This document shows positions 9,338 to 17,395 of a stretch of 64,000 nucleotides of DNA, piece by piece; position 1 is the first letter of the stretch, and each line of letters opens with the position of its first letter. Below the pieces are notes generated by a model, which did not search any database, was not told the DNA's origin, and worked only from the letters and a program-made list of their open reading frames with translations. Position numbers and translations under genes: made by a program. The DNA is from Candidatus Obscuribacterales bacterium (GTDB lineage Bacteria > Cyanobacteriota > Vampirovibrionia > Obscuribacterales > Obscuribacteraceae): the NCBI GenBank assembly GCA_019637435.1, contig JAHBVO010000002.1, positions 434,001 to 498,000 on the forward strand. The letters are read 5' to 3'.

Positions 9338-9434
9338 GGCGGTATAGCTCCGGTCTGACTTTCATACCGCAGCGGGTATACCCTCAGACCCCATTCCTCT
9401 GGCGGTATGTCCAGTTATGCAAGTCGATACCGCC
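9338..9434 (+). promoter_or_regulatory. Duplicated inverted repeat GGCGGTAT/ATACCGCC
   Basis: GGCGGTAT at 9338-9345 is followed by ATACCGC at 9364-9370. Then GGCGGTAT at 9401-9408 is followed by ATACCGCC at 9427-9434. Both pairs have exactly 18 bases between the arms, so the unit is two similar dyads in a row. It lies 180-270 bases before the start of the first DGG-repeat gene. It could be a double operator for a dimeric regulator or two RNA hairpins in a long leader. Nothing in the sequence tells which. Confidence 0.5.
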
Positions 9435-9459
9435 TACGGAATTGATCGGCACCACATTT

Positions 9460-9515
9460 CTCAGCAGCAAAGTTTTCTCAGCAGCAAAGTTTTCTCAGCA
9501 GCAAAGTTTTCTCAG
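9460..9515. repeat. 17-bp tandem repeat, three copies
   Basis: CTCAGCAGCAAAGTTTT occurs three times without a change at 9460-9476, 9477-9493 and 9494-9510. It is followed by the first five bases of a fourth copy. The array directly abuts the conserved 47-bp leader at 9514. It lies between the paired dyads and the start of the 9612 gene, so it may add to control of that gene. Confidence 0.9.
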
Positions 9516-9560
9516 TTGCACTTGAGTTACAAGTCGAAAGTAAATTGGTTTCCACAAGCC
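9514..9560 (+). promoter_or_regulatory. Conserved 47-bp upstream element, copy 1
   Basis: This 47-base stretch, beginning AGTTGCACTTGA, matches 10814-10860 at 38 of 47 positions without a gap. Each copy sits 40-50 bases before the start of one of two paralogous genes. The surrounding DNA is not conserved, so selection on a promoter or leader is likely. Alternatively it is the remnant of the duplication that made the gene pair. Confidence 0.6.
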
Positions 9561-9611
9561 GATGCGACCGACGCCTCGCTGATTCTATAAAAAAAAGGAG
9601 CTCGAAAAAAT

Positions 9612-10430
9612 ATGATGGAACAATTGGATGGAAATATCGCCGTAAACGCAGAAAAATCGCAAAAGTCCTCATTACTATCGGTGGAAGATTGGAGTGCGTT
9701 CAACAAGGAGTTGCTGAGCAAGAAGCCAGCCCCGCTGAGCAATGATGGAATGTTGGAATTCAGCAACCCGTTCGGCGATAAGAAAAATGCTGTCGGTAAA
9801 ACTGAAACCATGAACTCTGATGAAGCTGGAGACAAACTCCGTGCCTTGAAAAAAATGAAAGAGGGCGGCGACAAAGAAGACTCCATGCGCCAGCTGAAGA
9901 AAGAGAAGGCTGAGTACAATTCGACGGACGATGAAAATCGGCAGATCAAAAAGTTGAAAGCTTTGGCCGCTGGAAAAGCAGAGGCAGCAGCCGATGGTTC
10001 GAAACCAGAGAAACCCGCTGATGGTGGTATCAAGGACATCATCAAGAAACCATCAGCTGAAACCGATGGCGGTGTAAAAAAGCAGAAGGAACTAAACTCT
10101 GAACCGGATGGTGTAGTTCATCAGGAAGGCAAGGTAACCAAAGATGGTGGCCTGAAGGAAAAGGTTTTGCCGACCGATTCTGATGAATTGACTCCGATGG
10201 AAGGAAAAGAGCCCAAGGACGGTGGAGTGAAAGAGCAGCTAACCGACAGCGCCAGCCATTCGGATACAAGTGAATCCGTCCAGGGTGATCGCACGCAACC
10301 TGAACAGCGTAGTGAGCGTGATCTCGATTCAGACACACTGGAAGCCAAATCGCTGGCTCAAACAGGCTGGACTGTTCATGCTGATGGCACAATTTCCCCA
10401 GGACGGGTCAGATCCGAGGGACAAAAGTAA
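9612..10430 (+). CDS. Low-complexity protein with DGG-K repeats
   Basis: A 272-residue hydrophilic protein with no signal peptide and no known domain. From about residue 125 it carries a degenerate motif of the form P/K-DGG-[IVL]-K (ADGGIKDIIKK, DGGVKKQKEL, KDGGLKEKVL, KDGGVKEQLT). The motif is spaced 15-25 residues apart in Glu, Lys and Asp-rich sequence. The N-terminus (EQLDGNIAV, then LEFSNPFGDKK) is shared with the gene at 10902. ATG codons stand at 9612 and 9615, with GGAG about 12 bases upstream. It is probably intrinsically disordered. The strong control region before it argues that it is expressed. Confidence 0.6.
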   Translation: MMEQLDGNIAVNAEKSQKSSLLSVEDWSAFNKELLSKKPAPLSNDGMLEFSNPFGDKKNAVGKTETMNSDEAGDKLRALKKMKEGGDKEDSMRQLKKEKAEYNSTDDENRQIKKLKALAAGKAEAAADGSKPEKPADGGIKDIIKKPSAETDGGVKKQKELNSEPDGVVHQEGKVTKDGGLKEKVLPTDSDELTPMEGKEPKDGGVKEQLTDSASHSDTSESVQGDRTQPEQRSERDLDSDTLEAKSLAQTGWTVHADGTISPGRVRSEGQK

Positions 10431-10764
10431 ACGCTTCTTACATGCAATTAGCGCCTAACAGCTGGAATCCCAAGTTTTTTCCAAAGCAGCAGCATGGGAG
10501 CAGACTGACAGCAACTGAGCGGAACTCAAGCCTGTCGGTCTGCCTTCCCTATAAACGAGGACCAGCCTGACCATGACGAAAAAGTTTGAAGGCAACCAGA
10601 ATCTTTTTGACTTCTTCTTTACTAAGCACCATATATGGTATTGCTGGAAACCTTTTCTTCGCGGTTATTGATCCATCCATCCTCGCAGCGTAGAGGGGCA
10701 GTGTCTTCCCAGGCACTGTCCCTCTCGCTATCTGCACGCTTAAGCACAGTGGTGCCCCGCTAAT

Positions 10765-10796
10765 CGTTTCCAATTCTTTTCGTTTCCAATTCTTTT
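10765..10796. repeat. 16-bp direct repeat, two adjacent copies
   Basis: CGTTTCCAATTCTTTT is repeated exactly at 10765-10780 and 10781-10796, 17 bases before copy 2 of the conserved leader. The unit differs from the 17-bp array before copy 1, yet the placement is the same: a short tandem repeat directly upstream of the 47-bp element. The gap 10431-10901 holds no other convincing feature. A 90-codon minus-strand frame inside it was rejected. Confidence 0.8.
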
Positions 10797-10813
10797 GTAT
10801 TCGTCTGTTCTCT

Positions 10814-10860
10814 AGTTGCACTTGAATTACAACTTGACGGTAGATTGGTTCTCATAAGCC
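10814..10860 (+). promoter_or_regulatory. Conserved 47-bp upstream element, copy 2
   Basis: Second copy of the element at 9514-9560, with 38 of 47 identical positions. It is 41 bases before the ATG at 10902. Shared blocks are AGTTGCACTTGA, TTACAA, ATTGGTT and AAGCC. No clean -35/-10 pair can be named, so it is called a leader or promoter element only because of its conservation and position. Confidence 0.6.
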
Positions 10861-10901
10861 ATGGCTATGTATGCCGGCTGTTTCTAGAAGGAGATAAGAC
10901 T

Positions 10902-11540
10902 ATGTTCGAACAACTGGATGGACAGATAACAGTTAAAGATACCAGCTCAAAACCCGCCCCCTTAGTAAGCCAAGATGATATGAGAAACTACCAGGACTCG
11001 CTTTCCAAAAAGATTCCTGCGCAACCTCCGTTTGTTTTGGAGTTTACCGATCCATTTGGTCATGGTCAATCCGGTCAAAACGACGAAGCCGTATCTAAGC
11101 CGAAAATTCCTGTTGACGGCGGAGTGAAAAAGCCAGTGAAACCCGCTGACGGCGGACCCAAGAAACCTGCACCGATTGATACTACTGGCGACGAGCTGAA
11201 GAAGCCAGCGCCACTCGAGGGCTCTGCTGAAGTCACCGGCAAGGGCGGCCTGAAACAACGAATTGATACCGAGGGTGATGGCGCTGTTCTTGATGAGAGT
11301 AAGCCAGCAGAACCCAGGGATGGTGGCCTCAAGGAGAAGATTCTCGGCAGTGATGAAGGTCTGGTGTTCGATGATTCGAAACCTGTCGAGCCCAAAGACG
11401 GTGGTGAAAAGTCGCCCCTCGTCTGCACTCCCGAAGATCCAACAGGATTGGGTATCGAGCTTCCACCGATTGAATTCGTAGACCCGCGAGTGGAAGAAGC
11501 TCGCCGCCGATTGGAGCGGATCGAAAGAGCGGATCAATAA
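10902..11540 (+). CDS. Low-complexity protein with DGG-K repeats, paralogue of the preceding gene
   Basis: A 212-residue soluble protein. The start ATG at 10902 has AGAAGGAG seven bases upstream; an in-frame upstream start at 10845 has no such site. It begins MFEQLDGQITVKD, matching MEQLDGNIAVN of the preceding gene. It also keeps LEFTDPFGHGQ and several DGG-x-K motifs (VDGGVKKPVK, ADGGPKKPAP, RDGGLKEKIL, KDGGEKSPL). Pairs such as GAVLDESKPAEP and GLVFDDSKPVEP show a longer internal repeat of about 27 residues. No function is known. It is the second of three small genes on this strand. Confidence 0.6.
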   Translation: MFEQLDGQITVKDTSSKPAPLVSQDDMRNYQDSLSKKIPAQPPFVLEFTDPFGHGQSGQNDEAVSKPKIPVDGGVKKPVKPADGGPKKPAPIDTTGDELKKPAPLEGSAEVTGKGGLKQRIDTEGDGAVLDESKPAEPRDGGLKEKILGSDEGLVFDDSKPVEPKDGGEKSPLVCTPEDPTGLGIELPPIEFVDPRVEEARRRLERIERADQ

Positions 11541-11603
11541 CTCGAAGTATATCTCGACTGGTCGGCACCCACCTACCACCAATCCACTTCAGGAGTTCTT
11601 ATT

Positions 11604-12107
11604 ATGAAAATAGTCCCCAGAGAATATGAGAATTATCAACCTCAAGAATCTGCCAATGAGCACGGAGAAAGCCGTTCTCCAAGGATTCTGCAGGACATGG
11701 CCGACCCGGCGTTGAGCGACAAGGGAAAATTTCAAAAGTTGCATCTGGAAGTTCTTGAAACCGGTGACGTCGTGAAATCCCGCGGCGGAGACCAGGCACT
11801 GGCACTCACGTCCGGTGAAACCATTCAGCGTAGCAGCGATGGAAGCTTTCGTCTTTTTGATCGAGCAGGGCTGGAACTCGGCGTGATTAACAAGCAATTG
11901 CCCCAGCGCGATATTTATCCGCCTTTGCTCCAACTCGAGTATCCCGGTGGTGTAACTGTCACTGATGGTGGCGTCAGAAGTATCATTTCGTACCCTGACG
12001 GAACGGAGGTGCATATAGACTCAAGAGACGGCTTTGCATCAGTTAGACGTGGTGGTCGAACCTACTCCATAGGTGGGCGCGTGGACGATTTCAACGGATT
12101 TAAGTAA
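11604..12107 (+). CDS. Small hypothetical protein, beta-rich
   Basis: A 167-residue soluble protein preceded by AGGAG nine bases before the ATG and only 63 bp after the DGG-repeat gene. The second half contains three beta hairpin-like segments: QLEYPGGVTVTDGGV, IISYPDGTEVHIDSRDG and ASVRRGGRTYSIGG. These look like the Tyr/Gly-Asp-Gly strand repeats seen in wrapping beta proteins. No family is recognised. It is probably transcribed with the two DGG-repeat genes and ends just before a strong hairpin. Confidence 0.55.
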   Translation: MKIVPREYENYQPQESANEHGESRSPRILQDMADPALSDKGKFQKLHLEVLETGDVVKSRGGDQALALTSGETIQRSSDGSFRLFDRAGLELGVINKQLPQRDIYPPLLQLEYPGGVTVTDGGVRSIISYPDGTEVHIDSRDGFASVRRGGRTYSIGGRVDDFNGFK

Positions 12108-12124
12108 ACCACAGCTTGTTGCTG

Positions 12125-12164
12125 ATGCACAAATGGCAATGTCTCGGCATTGCCATTTGTGCAT
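12125..12164. terminator. Perfect 17-bp hairpin between convergent genes
   Basis: ATGCACAAATGGCAATG (12125-12141) and its exact reverse complement (12148-12164) enclose the six-base loop TCTCGG. It sits 17 bases after one stop codon and one base before the stop codon of the convergent kinase gene. That is the place for a shared terminator. No T-tract follows on either strand, so it may act by stabilising mRNA ends or with Rho rather than as a classic intrinsic terminator. Confidence 0.7.
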
Positions 12165-12165
12165 T

Positions 12166-13959
12166 CTATGACTTTGCCAATGGGACTGTGAAACGAAATT
12201 CGCTTCCTCCGTCACTCGGTGTTGTGACCGATATCTGTCCTCCATGTAGGCTGACGATAGACTTGCATATTGCCAATCCCAATCCGGAGCCTGTTGAAGA
12301 CTCTGTTTTACTTGTTCCGATCTGGCGATATCTGTCAAAGACCACTGACACCATATCCGGTGGTATGCCGGGACCCTGATCAGCAACGGAAACCTCGACA
12401 AAATTACCGACTTGTTTTGCGCTTACGCGAACTTTTGAGCCTTCGGGGCTAAATTTGATGGCATTTGATACGAGGTTTTGCAGCACTCGAATTATGCGGT
12501 CCAGGTCGCAGTCTACCAGATAGTCGGTGTCTACAAACACAAGCTCGATATCTTGCTCTTTGGCTACGAGCGCGCTTGTTTCCGCTACCGCCACAAAGCA
12601 TTCCTGTAACGGGATCGTGTCAATCGCAAGCTCCATCATTCCCGCCTCGATTTTTTCGATATCGAGCAAATCATTGATCAGAGCAGTCATTCTATCAGCG
12701 TTACGACAAGCCGATTGGAGAAACTTTTTGCCCTTCTCGTCGGTGGTTGAAAAAACTCCACGAGTGTAAAAATCGAGTATGTTCGATATGGTCATCAGGG
12801 GCGAGCGCAAGTCATGCGTTATCATTGCCATGACTTCGCGTCGTAGCTCTTCAGCGCGGCGGCGTTCGCTTATGTCATGAATGACGACGAAGTAATTTTC
12901 TTCTTCTGGAGACCAGGTTGCGGACCAGAGGGTTTGAACATTCTCACCGCCGGTGGTACGCATGGCGACTTCCAGCTCGGATGCAAATTCACCGTTCTTA
13001 AGCGCTGATAAGTATGCGAGCATATCTGATGCATCTTCGCTCACAACCAGGTCGACGATATAGCGACCAATCAGATCATCATCCCGGACTCCAAGAAGTG
13101 CTCTGGAGGCGGGATTTGTACGTATGACCCGACCGCCTTCGTCGAGAGAACAGATTAAGTCTCGAGCATTCGTAATTATGGCGCTCTCTTTCTTCGCTGA
13201 GTTTTGCAGTTCTTCGGCCATCCTGTGAAACTCATAGTCAAGTCTTCCTAATTCATCTTTGCCTCCGATTGGGGGGTTAAGAGGTACGCTGCTAGCTAGC
13301 CTCGCGGTATTGTCACACATCACATTTAGTCTATTTGAAACAGTTCGAATGAAGATCGCGGCAATTGCCACCGCGGCGGCACAGTCAAGAAAAATCGTCA
13401 GGAGCATGAGGTCTTGATTCTGCTTGTTGAGAATCAATTGATTTTTTCGACTGAGCTCGGCTTCCTCTTCATGCTGTTTTCCGACGTATGTCAACTCGTC
13501 TTTCAAAACGGTTTTCAACGTAGCTCTAATGCTTTTCCACTTCAATTTTTCGGCATCGCCACTTTTTTGTTCGTGCAAATCTCGCGCCGCCATCAGGTCT
13601 TTCACCATGCTCAGTGCATCTGCGCGGGATTTTTTTGCCAGTGCTGCCAACTCAGGCTCGTTTTTCGCAAGACGCTCCAGCTCATCATAGTCTTTGTTCA
13701 AACGATTGAAGTGAAGCGCATACATCGGGTCGTTTGTCGAGAAGTTCTTCAACGCGCCGGGGTCAGCACCGAACATCGAGAAAATCTCCAAACTGTCTTT
13801 GGTGATTTTATTGATTGCGTCGGAAATATTTCTTGCCAGGTTGGCGCGCTCTAACTCCGACTTCATGGTTCGGTTTACATTCACCATGAGCGCGAATAGC
13901 ACCACTTGGATAAGCAAGAGCGGTACAAAAAGTGCGACAACCTTTTTCGATAGAGACAT
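12166..13959 (-). CDS. PAS-domain sensor histidine kinase
   Basis: A 597-residue membrane histidine kinase. A signal-anchor helix lies at residues 7-27, then an extracytoplasmic helical region of about 155 residues, then a second helix at 185-205. A HAMP-like linker follows (GGKDELGRLDYEFHRM), then a PAS domain (about 255-365). Next come the H-box MITHDLRSPL with His382, the N-box NLVSNAIKF, DQGPGIP and GSGLGLAI. The set is complete, so it should be an active kinase. The helical sensor region between the two membrane helices looks like a CHASE3 or four-helix type. It is divergent from an OmpR-type regulator 92 bp away, its likely partner. Confidence 0.9.
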   Translation of the reverse strand: MSLSKKVVALFVPLLLIQVVLFALMVNVNRTMKSELERANLARNISDAINKITKDSLEIFSMFGADPGALKNFSTNDPMYALHFNRLNKDYDELERLAKNEPELAALAKKSRADALSMVKDLMAARDLHEQKSGDAEKLKWKSIRATLKTVLKDELTYVGKQHEEEAELSRKNQLILNKQNQDLMLLTIFLDCAAAVAIAAIFIRTVSNRLNVMCDNTARLASSVPLNPPIGGKDELGRLDYEFHRMAEELQNSAKKESAIITNARDLICSLDEGGRVIRTNPASRALLGVRDDDLIGRYIVDLVVSEDASDMLAYLSALKNGEFASELEVAMRTTGGENVQTLWSATWSPEEENYFVVIHDISERRRAEELRREVMAMITHDLRSPLMTISNILDFYTRGVFSTTDEKGKKFLQSACRNADRMTALINDLLDIEKIEAGMMELAIDTIPLQECFVAVAETSALVAKEQDIELVFVDTDYLVDCDLDRIIRVLQNLVSNAIKFSPEGSKVRVSAKQVGNFVEVSVADQGPGIPPDMVSVVFDRYRQIGTSKTESSTGSGLGLAICKSIVSLHGGQISVTTPSDGGSEFRFTVPLAKS

Positions 13960-14051
13960 GTTCTCAACTGCCAGCGATGCGACGGTGACCTGTGCATCAG
14001 ATGCGATTATAATACTACAGAGCTAGCGGGCGATGTTGAATGGAGCGCGTT

Positions 14052-14723
14052 ATGGCGAAGTTATTGCTGGTCGAGGACAACGAGGACCTGGCTGCTACAA
14101 TCGAAGCGGAACTGATTCTCGAGCGGCACACAGTCGATGTTTTTCACAACGGTCTGGATGGTCTGGAGGCGTTGCGGGCGACTGAGTACGATATCGTTAT
14201 TTTGGACTGGGAGTTGCCTGGTTTGCAGGGTGTCGAGATCCTGGCGAAATTTCGTGAGAGCGGCGGCGTGACTCCTGTAATTATGTTGACTGGAAAAGCA
14301 GAGATTTCGGACAAAGTAACCGGACTTGATCTGGGCGCCGATGATTATTTAACTAAACCGTTTAATTCTCGAGAATTAGCCGCGCGCATCCGTACGCTTC
14401 TTCGCCGGCCTGCGCAAGTTCGTTCCAACACAGTCGAGCATAACGGGATAGTTTTGGATCCAGCAAGTTTTAGTGCCATTAAAGATGGTGTCGCTGTCCG
14501 TTTGCAGCCTCGTGATTTCGCTCTGCTGGAATTTTTCATGCGACATCCGGGAGAGGTCTTCGATGTGGATGCATTGATGGATCGCGTCTGGAAGCTTGAT
14601 TCAGACTGTTCGCCGCCTGCTGTGCGCATGGCAATTACTCGAATCCGAAAAGCAATCGACAAAGAGGGCGAGGAGTCTGTGATTGAAAATTTGCCGCGGG
14701 TCGGCTATCGCCTGCGAAAATAA
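14052..14723 (+). CDS. OmpR/PhoB-type response regulator
   Basis: A receiver domain (residues 1-115) has the acidic pair ED near residue 8, the phospho-acceptor Asp52 in IVILDWELPG, Thr in MLTGKA and Lys in YLTKPFN. A winged-helix DNA-binding domain follows (LQPRDFALLEFFMRHPGEVF, then VRMAITRIRKAIDKEG). I choose the ATG at 14052 because GGAG stands six bases before it. The ATG at 14040 would overlap that site. It is paired divergently with the sensor kinase, and the short shared gap is where an autoregulatory site would be expected. Its targets cannot be read from the sequence. Confidence 0.9.
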   Translation: MAKLLLVEDNEDLAATIEAELILERHTVDVFHNGLDGLEALRATEYDIVILDWELPGLQGVEILAKFRESGGVTPVIMLTGKAEISDKVTGLDLGADDYLTKPFNSRELAARIRTLLRRPAQVRSNTVEHNGIVLDPASFSAIKDGVAVRLQPRDFALLEFFMRHPGEVFDVDALMDRVWKLDSDCSPPAVRMAITRIRKAIDKEGEESVIENLPRVGYRLRK

Positions 14724-14778
14724 AATAGGTTTAGCTATTCGGCAGTCCGTCCGGTTTCAACACGTGAAGAAACGGCAG

Positions 14779-15594
14779 TTAAAGATAATTGCCGGTTGCT
14801 GTGCGAACTGAAATCTCGCCGCCAAGCAGCTCTTCTCTTCCGTTGTGCGTTTCGACAATGAGCGCCCCATTATCACTAATGTCTATTGCAGTTCCGCGCA
14901 CTTCGCGCGACGGTGTGGTGCAGATGACTTCTTGCCCAAGCGTTACGGAAAACGCTCGCCATTCGTCCAGGACCTTGCGAGTGCCGCCGTGTTGCATCGA
15001 GGTATACACGTCCTCGACTTGCTGGCAAATTTCCGCGGCCAGGACATTGGTGTCGTATTCGGTGCCGAGTGCTGCTTCTAGCCAGTAAACTTTGTCTTTT
15101 AATTCGTCAGGAATATCGTTTGCGTCAAAGCGAGTGTTAATGCCGATTCCGATGACGAGCGCCGGTTTCGACCGATCTCCGGATGGCATTTCGGCGAGAA
15201 TACCGCCCACTTTTCGGTCATCGCAAATAATATCGTTGACCCATTTTAAGCCAATGCGCAAACCGCTGGTAGCAAAAATTGCCTTAGCTACAGCGACACC
15301 GATGCCGAGTGTGATCGCCGGCAGTTCTCCTATCGCAGCAGTCGGACGAAGCAAGATGCTCATGTACAAACCGGAATCGGCCGGTGACAGCCATTGCCTG
15401 CCCAGACGCCCTCTGCCGGCTGTTTGCTGACGACCAAAAACGATCGTGCCTTCGGGGGCGCCCTCGCGCGCCAATTCGGCACAACGCGTGTTCGTCGAAT
15501 CGATCACGTCGTGCAATTCATTGGCGGGCGAGTGGCCGATTGTTTTCGACTTAAGTAAAACGCCAAACTCAGAGAGGTTGAATTTGTTTACCAT
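14779..15594 (-). CDS. birA: Biotin-[acetyl-CoA-carboxylase] ligase
   Basis: The enzyme attaches biotin to the biotin carboxyl carrier protein of acetyl-CoA carboxylase. The 271-residue product has the biotinyl-AMP motif GRGRLGRQWLSP, then GLYMSILLRP and the lysine block GLKWVNDIICDDRKVGGIL. The C-terminal SH3-like BPL domain follows. The N-terminal helix-turn-helix of E. coli BirA is missing, so this is a monofunctional ligase and not a repressor. No ribosome site precedes the ATG, which lies eight bases after the stop of the osmC-like gene, so translation is probably coupled. Confidence 0.92.
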   Translation of the reverse strand: MVNKFNLSEFGVLLKSKTIGHSPANELHDVIDSTNTRCAELAREGAPEGTIVFGRQQTAGRGRLGRQWLSPADSGLYMSILLRPTAAIGELPAITLGIGVAVAKAIFATSGLRIGLKWVNDIICDDRKVGGILAEMPSGDRSKPALVIGIGINTRFDANDIPDELKDKVYWLEAALGTEYDTNVLAAEICQQVEDVYTSMQHGGTRKVLDEWRAFSVTLGQEVICTTPSREVRGTAIDISDNGALIVETHNGREELLGGEISVRTATGNYL

Positions 15595-15602
15595 GGCACT
15601 GC

Positions 15603-16013
15603 TTAGCTGCGAGCTATAGCTGTTTCGATCTTGTTATTGCCGGATAGCATTTTGTGAATCGGGCATTTGTCGGCAATAGCCTTCAGGGAATCGACCTGCT
15701 CATCGGTGAGTTCGCCACCGACTTTCACTTCGCGGGTGATAAGCGGAATGGTGCGCGATTCGTTGGCCGGGTCCGTGATTTTTTCTTCGCGGCAGAGTAC
15801 TTCAACGGTGGTCACAGGCCAGCCTTTGCGGTTCGCGTACATCTTCACCGTCATCGACGTGCAAGCGCCCAGAGCTGCAAGCATGAGTTCGTGCGGAGAC
15901 GGTCCGAGTTCGGTGCCGCCTTCTGCCTTTGGTACGTCTGCGAGCAGTGAGTGCGACCCGGCTTTTATTTCCTGCTTATACTCATTGTTGTTTTTTACGA
16001 CTACTTCCGCCAT
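15603..16013 (-). CDS. OsmC/Ohr family peroxiredoxin-like protein
   Basis: A 136-residue protein of the OsmC family, which reduces organic hydroperoxides using two cysteines. The reactive Cys lies in LAALGACTSMTVKMYA (near residue 52) and the resolving Cys in ADKCPIHKML close to the C-terminus. Both are present in the usual context. The opening VKNNNEYKQEIKAG and GGTELGPSPHELMLAAL agree with the family. GGAGG precedes the ATG by five bases. It leads a two-gene unit with birA. I do not choose between the OsmC, Ohr and YhfA subgroups. Confidence 0.88.
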   Translation of the reverse strand: MAEVVVKNNNEYKQEIKAGSHSLLADVPKAEGGTELGPSPHELMLAALGACTSMTVKMYANRKGWPVTTVEVLCREEKITDPANESRTIPLITREVKVGGELTDEQVDSLKAIADKCPIHKMLSGNNKIETAIARS

Positions 16014-16125
16014 TTCAGCCTCCGCTTGTGCCTTAACAATACTCGGCTTCGCGCCGAATCGCCTCGTTCTTATATAGGTAAATGGTAAACTCTTGACTGC
16101 ACACAGAGATCTATTATTGAAGCCT

Positions 16126-16701
16126 ATGTTTACGCTTGAAACAGAACGCCTGATCCTTCGAGACTGGAAACGCCCCGACTGGAAGGAAGTCCAGGCTTAT
16201 GCCACCGACCCGGAAGTCTACAAGCACATGATCTGGGGACCCAATTCAGAGGCTCAAACCAAAGAGTTTATCGAAACGGCGATCGATATTTCGTATGTAA
16301 AACCCCGCCGGGGTTATGAGCTTGCCATTGTTTGGAAAGAAACAGACTCAATCATCGGCGGTTTCGGGTTGCAAGTCATGGGCAAAGAAAACGCTAATGC
16401 GATGATCGGTTATGTTCTTCATCGAGAATACTGGGGAAGAGGCGTGGTCACCGAGGCGGCTAAGGGAATGATGGTTTTCGGTTTCACCAGGTTGAACCTT
16501 CATCGAATGTACGCTACTTGCGATACCGAGAATGTCGGGTCTTACCGGGTGATGGAGAAAATCGGTATGCGCCGAGAGGGGCACTTCAAGCAAGATACGT
16601 TTATCAAAGGGCGCTGGCGAGATACCTATTTGTACGCCATCCTCGAGAGAGAGTGGCGCGTTCTCCGTGATGAGGCTGGTACCAGGGGCGGTGCCGATTA
16701 G
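16126..16701 (+). CDS. GNAT family N-acetyltransferase (RimJ/RimL-like)
   Basis: A 191-residue acetyltransferase. The opening FTLETERLILRDWKRPDW is typical of the RimJ/RimL subgroup, which acetylates protein N-termini or small molecules. The acetyl-CoA loop region is visible as IGYVLHREYWGRGVVTEAAKGMM. The terminal block NLHRMYATCDTENVGSYRVMEKIGMRREG is also in place. I start it at the ATG at 16126, since the longer frame begins at a TTG inside a probable promoter region. Only a weak GAAG precedes it. It overlaps the convergent acidic protein by four bases. The substrate is unknown. Confidence 0.85.
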   Translation: MFTLETERLILRDWKRPDWKEVQAYATDPEVYKHMIWGPNSEAQTKEFIETAIDISYVKPRRGYELAIVWKETDSIIGGFGLQVMGKENANAMIGYVLHREYWGRGVVTEAAKGMMVFGFTRLNLHRMYATCDTENVGSYRVMEKIGMRREGHFKQDTFIKGRWRDTYLYAILEREWRVLRDEAGTRGGAD

Positions 16702-17270
16702 CTGGCTATGGACAGATCCGTGTCTTCGTCAATATGCGGATCGAATGGATTGAAACTGCTTGGATTGAAAGATGCACTGTAATCGTCGTCAACCGTTGAG
16801 GTTTGAGCCGGTGCTGCAGCAAAGATCATCTGAGCAATTGTGTCCATTTCATTGAAGGTTTCATCGTCAAGCGACGACGCCAGGACCTGCTGCAAGGGCA
16901 GCTCCGTAGTCACATTCCGAGGCAAAGTCAGGCTTTCCAGATCCGCTGAAATGGTTAGTTCATCGAGCAATAACGGATCTGAGTTACTCCGTGTTTCGAT
17001 GTAGAACAGTGGCGCTCCTGCTAATTTGCTTTCCTCGCTGTCGCCGACCAGCTCGAAATCAGCTTTTGCGCAGTTTCCGCAAGCGCAGATTTCCGCTGCA
17101 TCAGATGGAGTCGATGCGTCTATCAAGATGACGTCTTCGATCACGCCCTCGACGGCGTTTTTCACCATGCGAGAATAGACATCGGTATTAGTAGATTGAA
17201 AAGCCGGAGTGCTAGGCTGCGTGACCGGCTGAACTGGTGTTGACATAAGGGGCTCGCTTTCGATATTCAC
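16698..17270 (-). CDS. Acidic hypothetical protein
   Basis: A protein of 190 residues if it starts at the GTG at 17270, or 182 if at the ATG at 17246; neither has a good ribosome site. It is rich in Asp, Glu, Ser and Thr, has no signal peptide and matches no family I know. A CACGNC motif near residue 63 (CxCxxC) is the only cluster of cysteines. The C-terminus carries SFNPSSFNPFDPHIDED. The NPFDP element recalls the DPFG words of the low-complexity proteins at 9612, 10902 and 51315. Probably cytoplasmic and partly disordered. Confidence 0.5.
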   Translation of the reverse strand: MNIESEPLMSTPVQPVTQPSTPAFQSTNTDVYSRMVKNAVEGVIEDVILIDASTPSDAAEICACGNCAKADFELVGDSEESKLAGAPLFYIETRSNSDPLLLDELTISADLESLTLPRNVTTELPLQQVLASSLDDETFNEMDTIAQMIFAAAPAQTSTVDDDYSASFNPSSFNPFDPHIDEDTDLSIAS

Positions 17271-17395
17271 TACAGCCTAAAGTCGATTTGTGAACATTTG
17301 GTTTCCAAATTCGCATTTGTGGTGTCAAACTTGACTGCGCGGCAAATTTAACCCGGTAAACTATTGATATTGAGGCTTGAGGTGGCGGCGAAAGA

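Noticed and set aside
10549..10821. 90-residue minus-strand frame between the DGG-repeat genes
   Set aside because: It overlaps the upstream tandem repeat and conserved leader, has no ribosome site and no recognisable domain.
14724..14778. Terminator between the response regulator and birA
   Set aside because: Short partial inverted repeats (CCGGTTTC and GAAACGG) do not form a convincing stem, and no T-tract follows.
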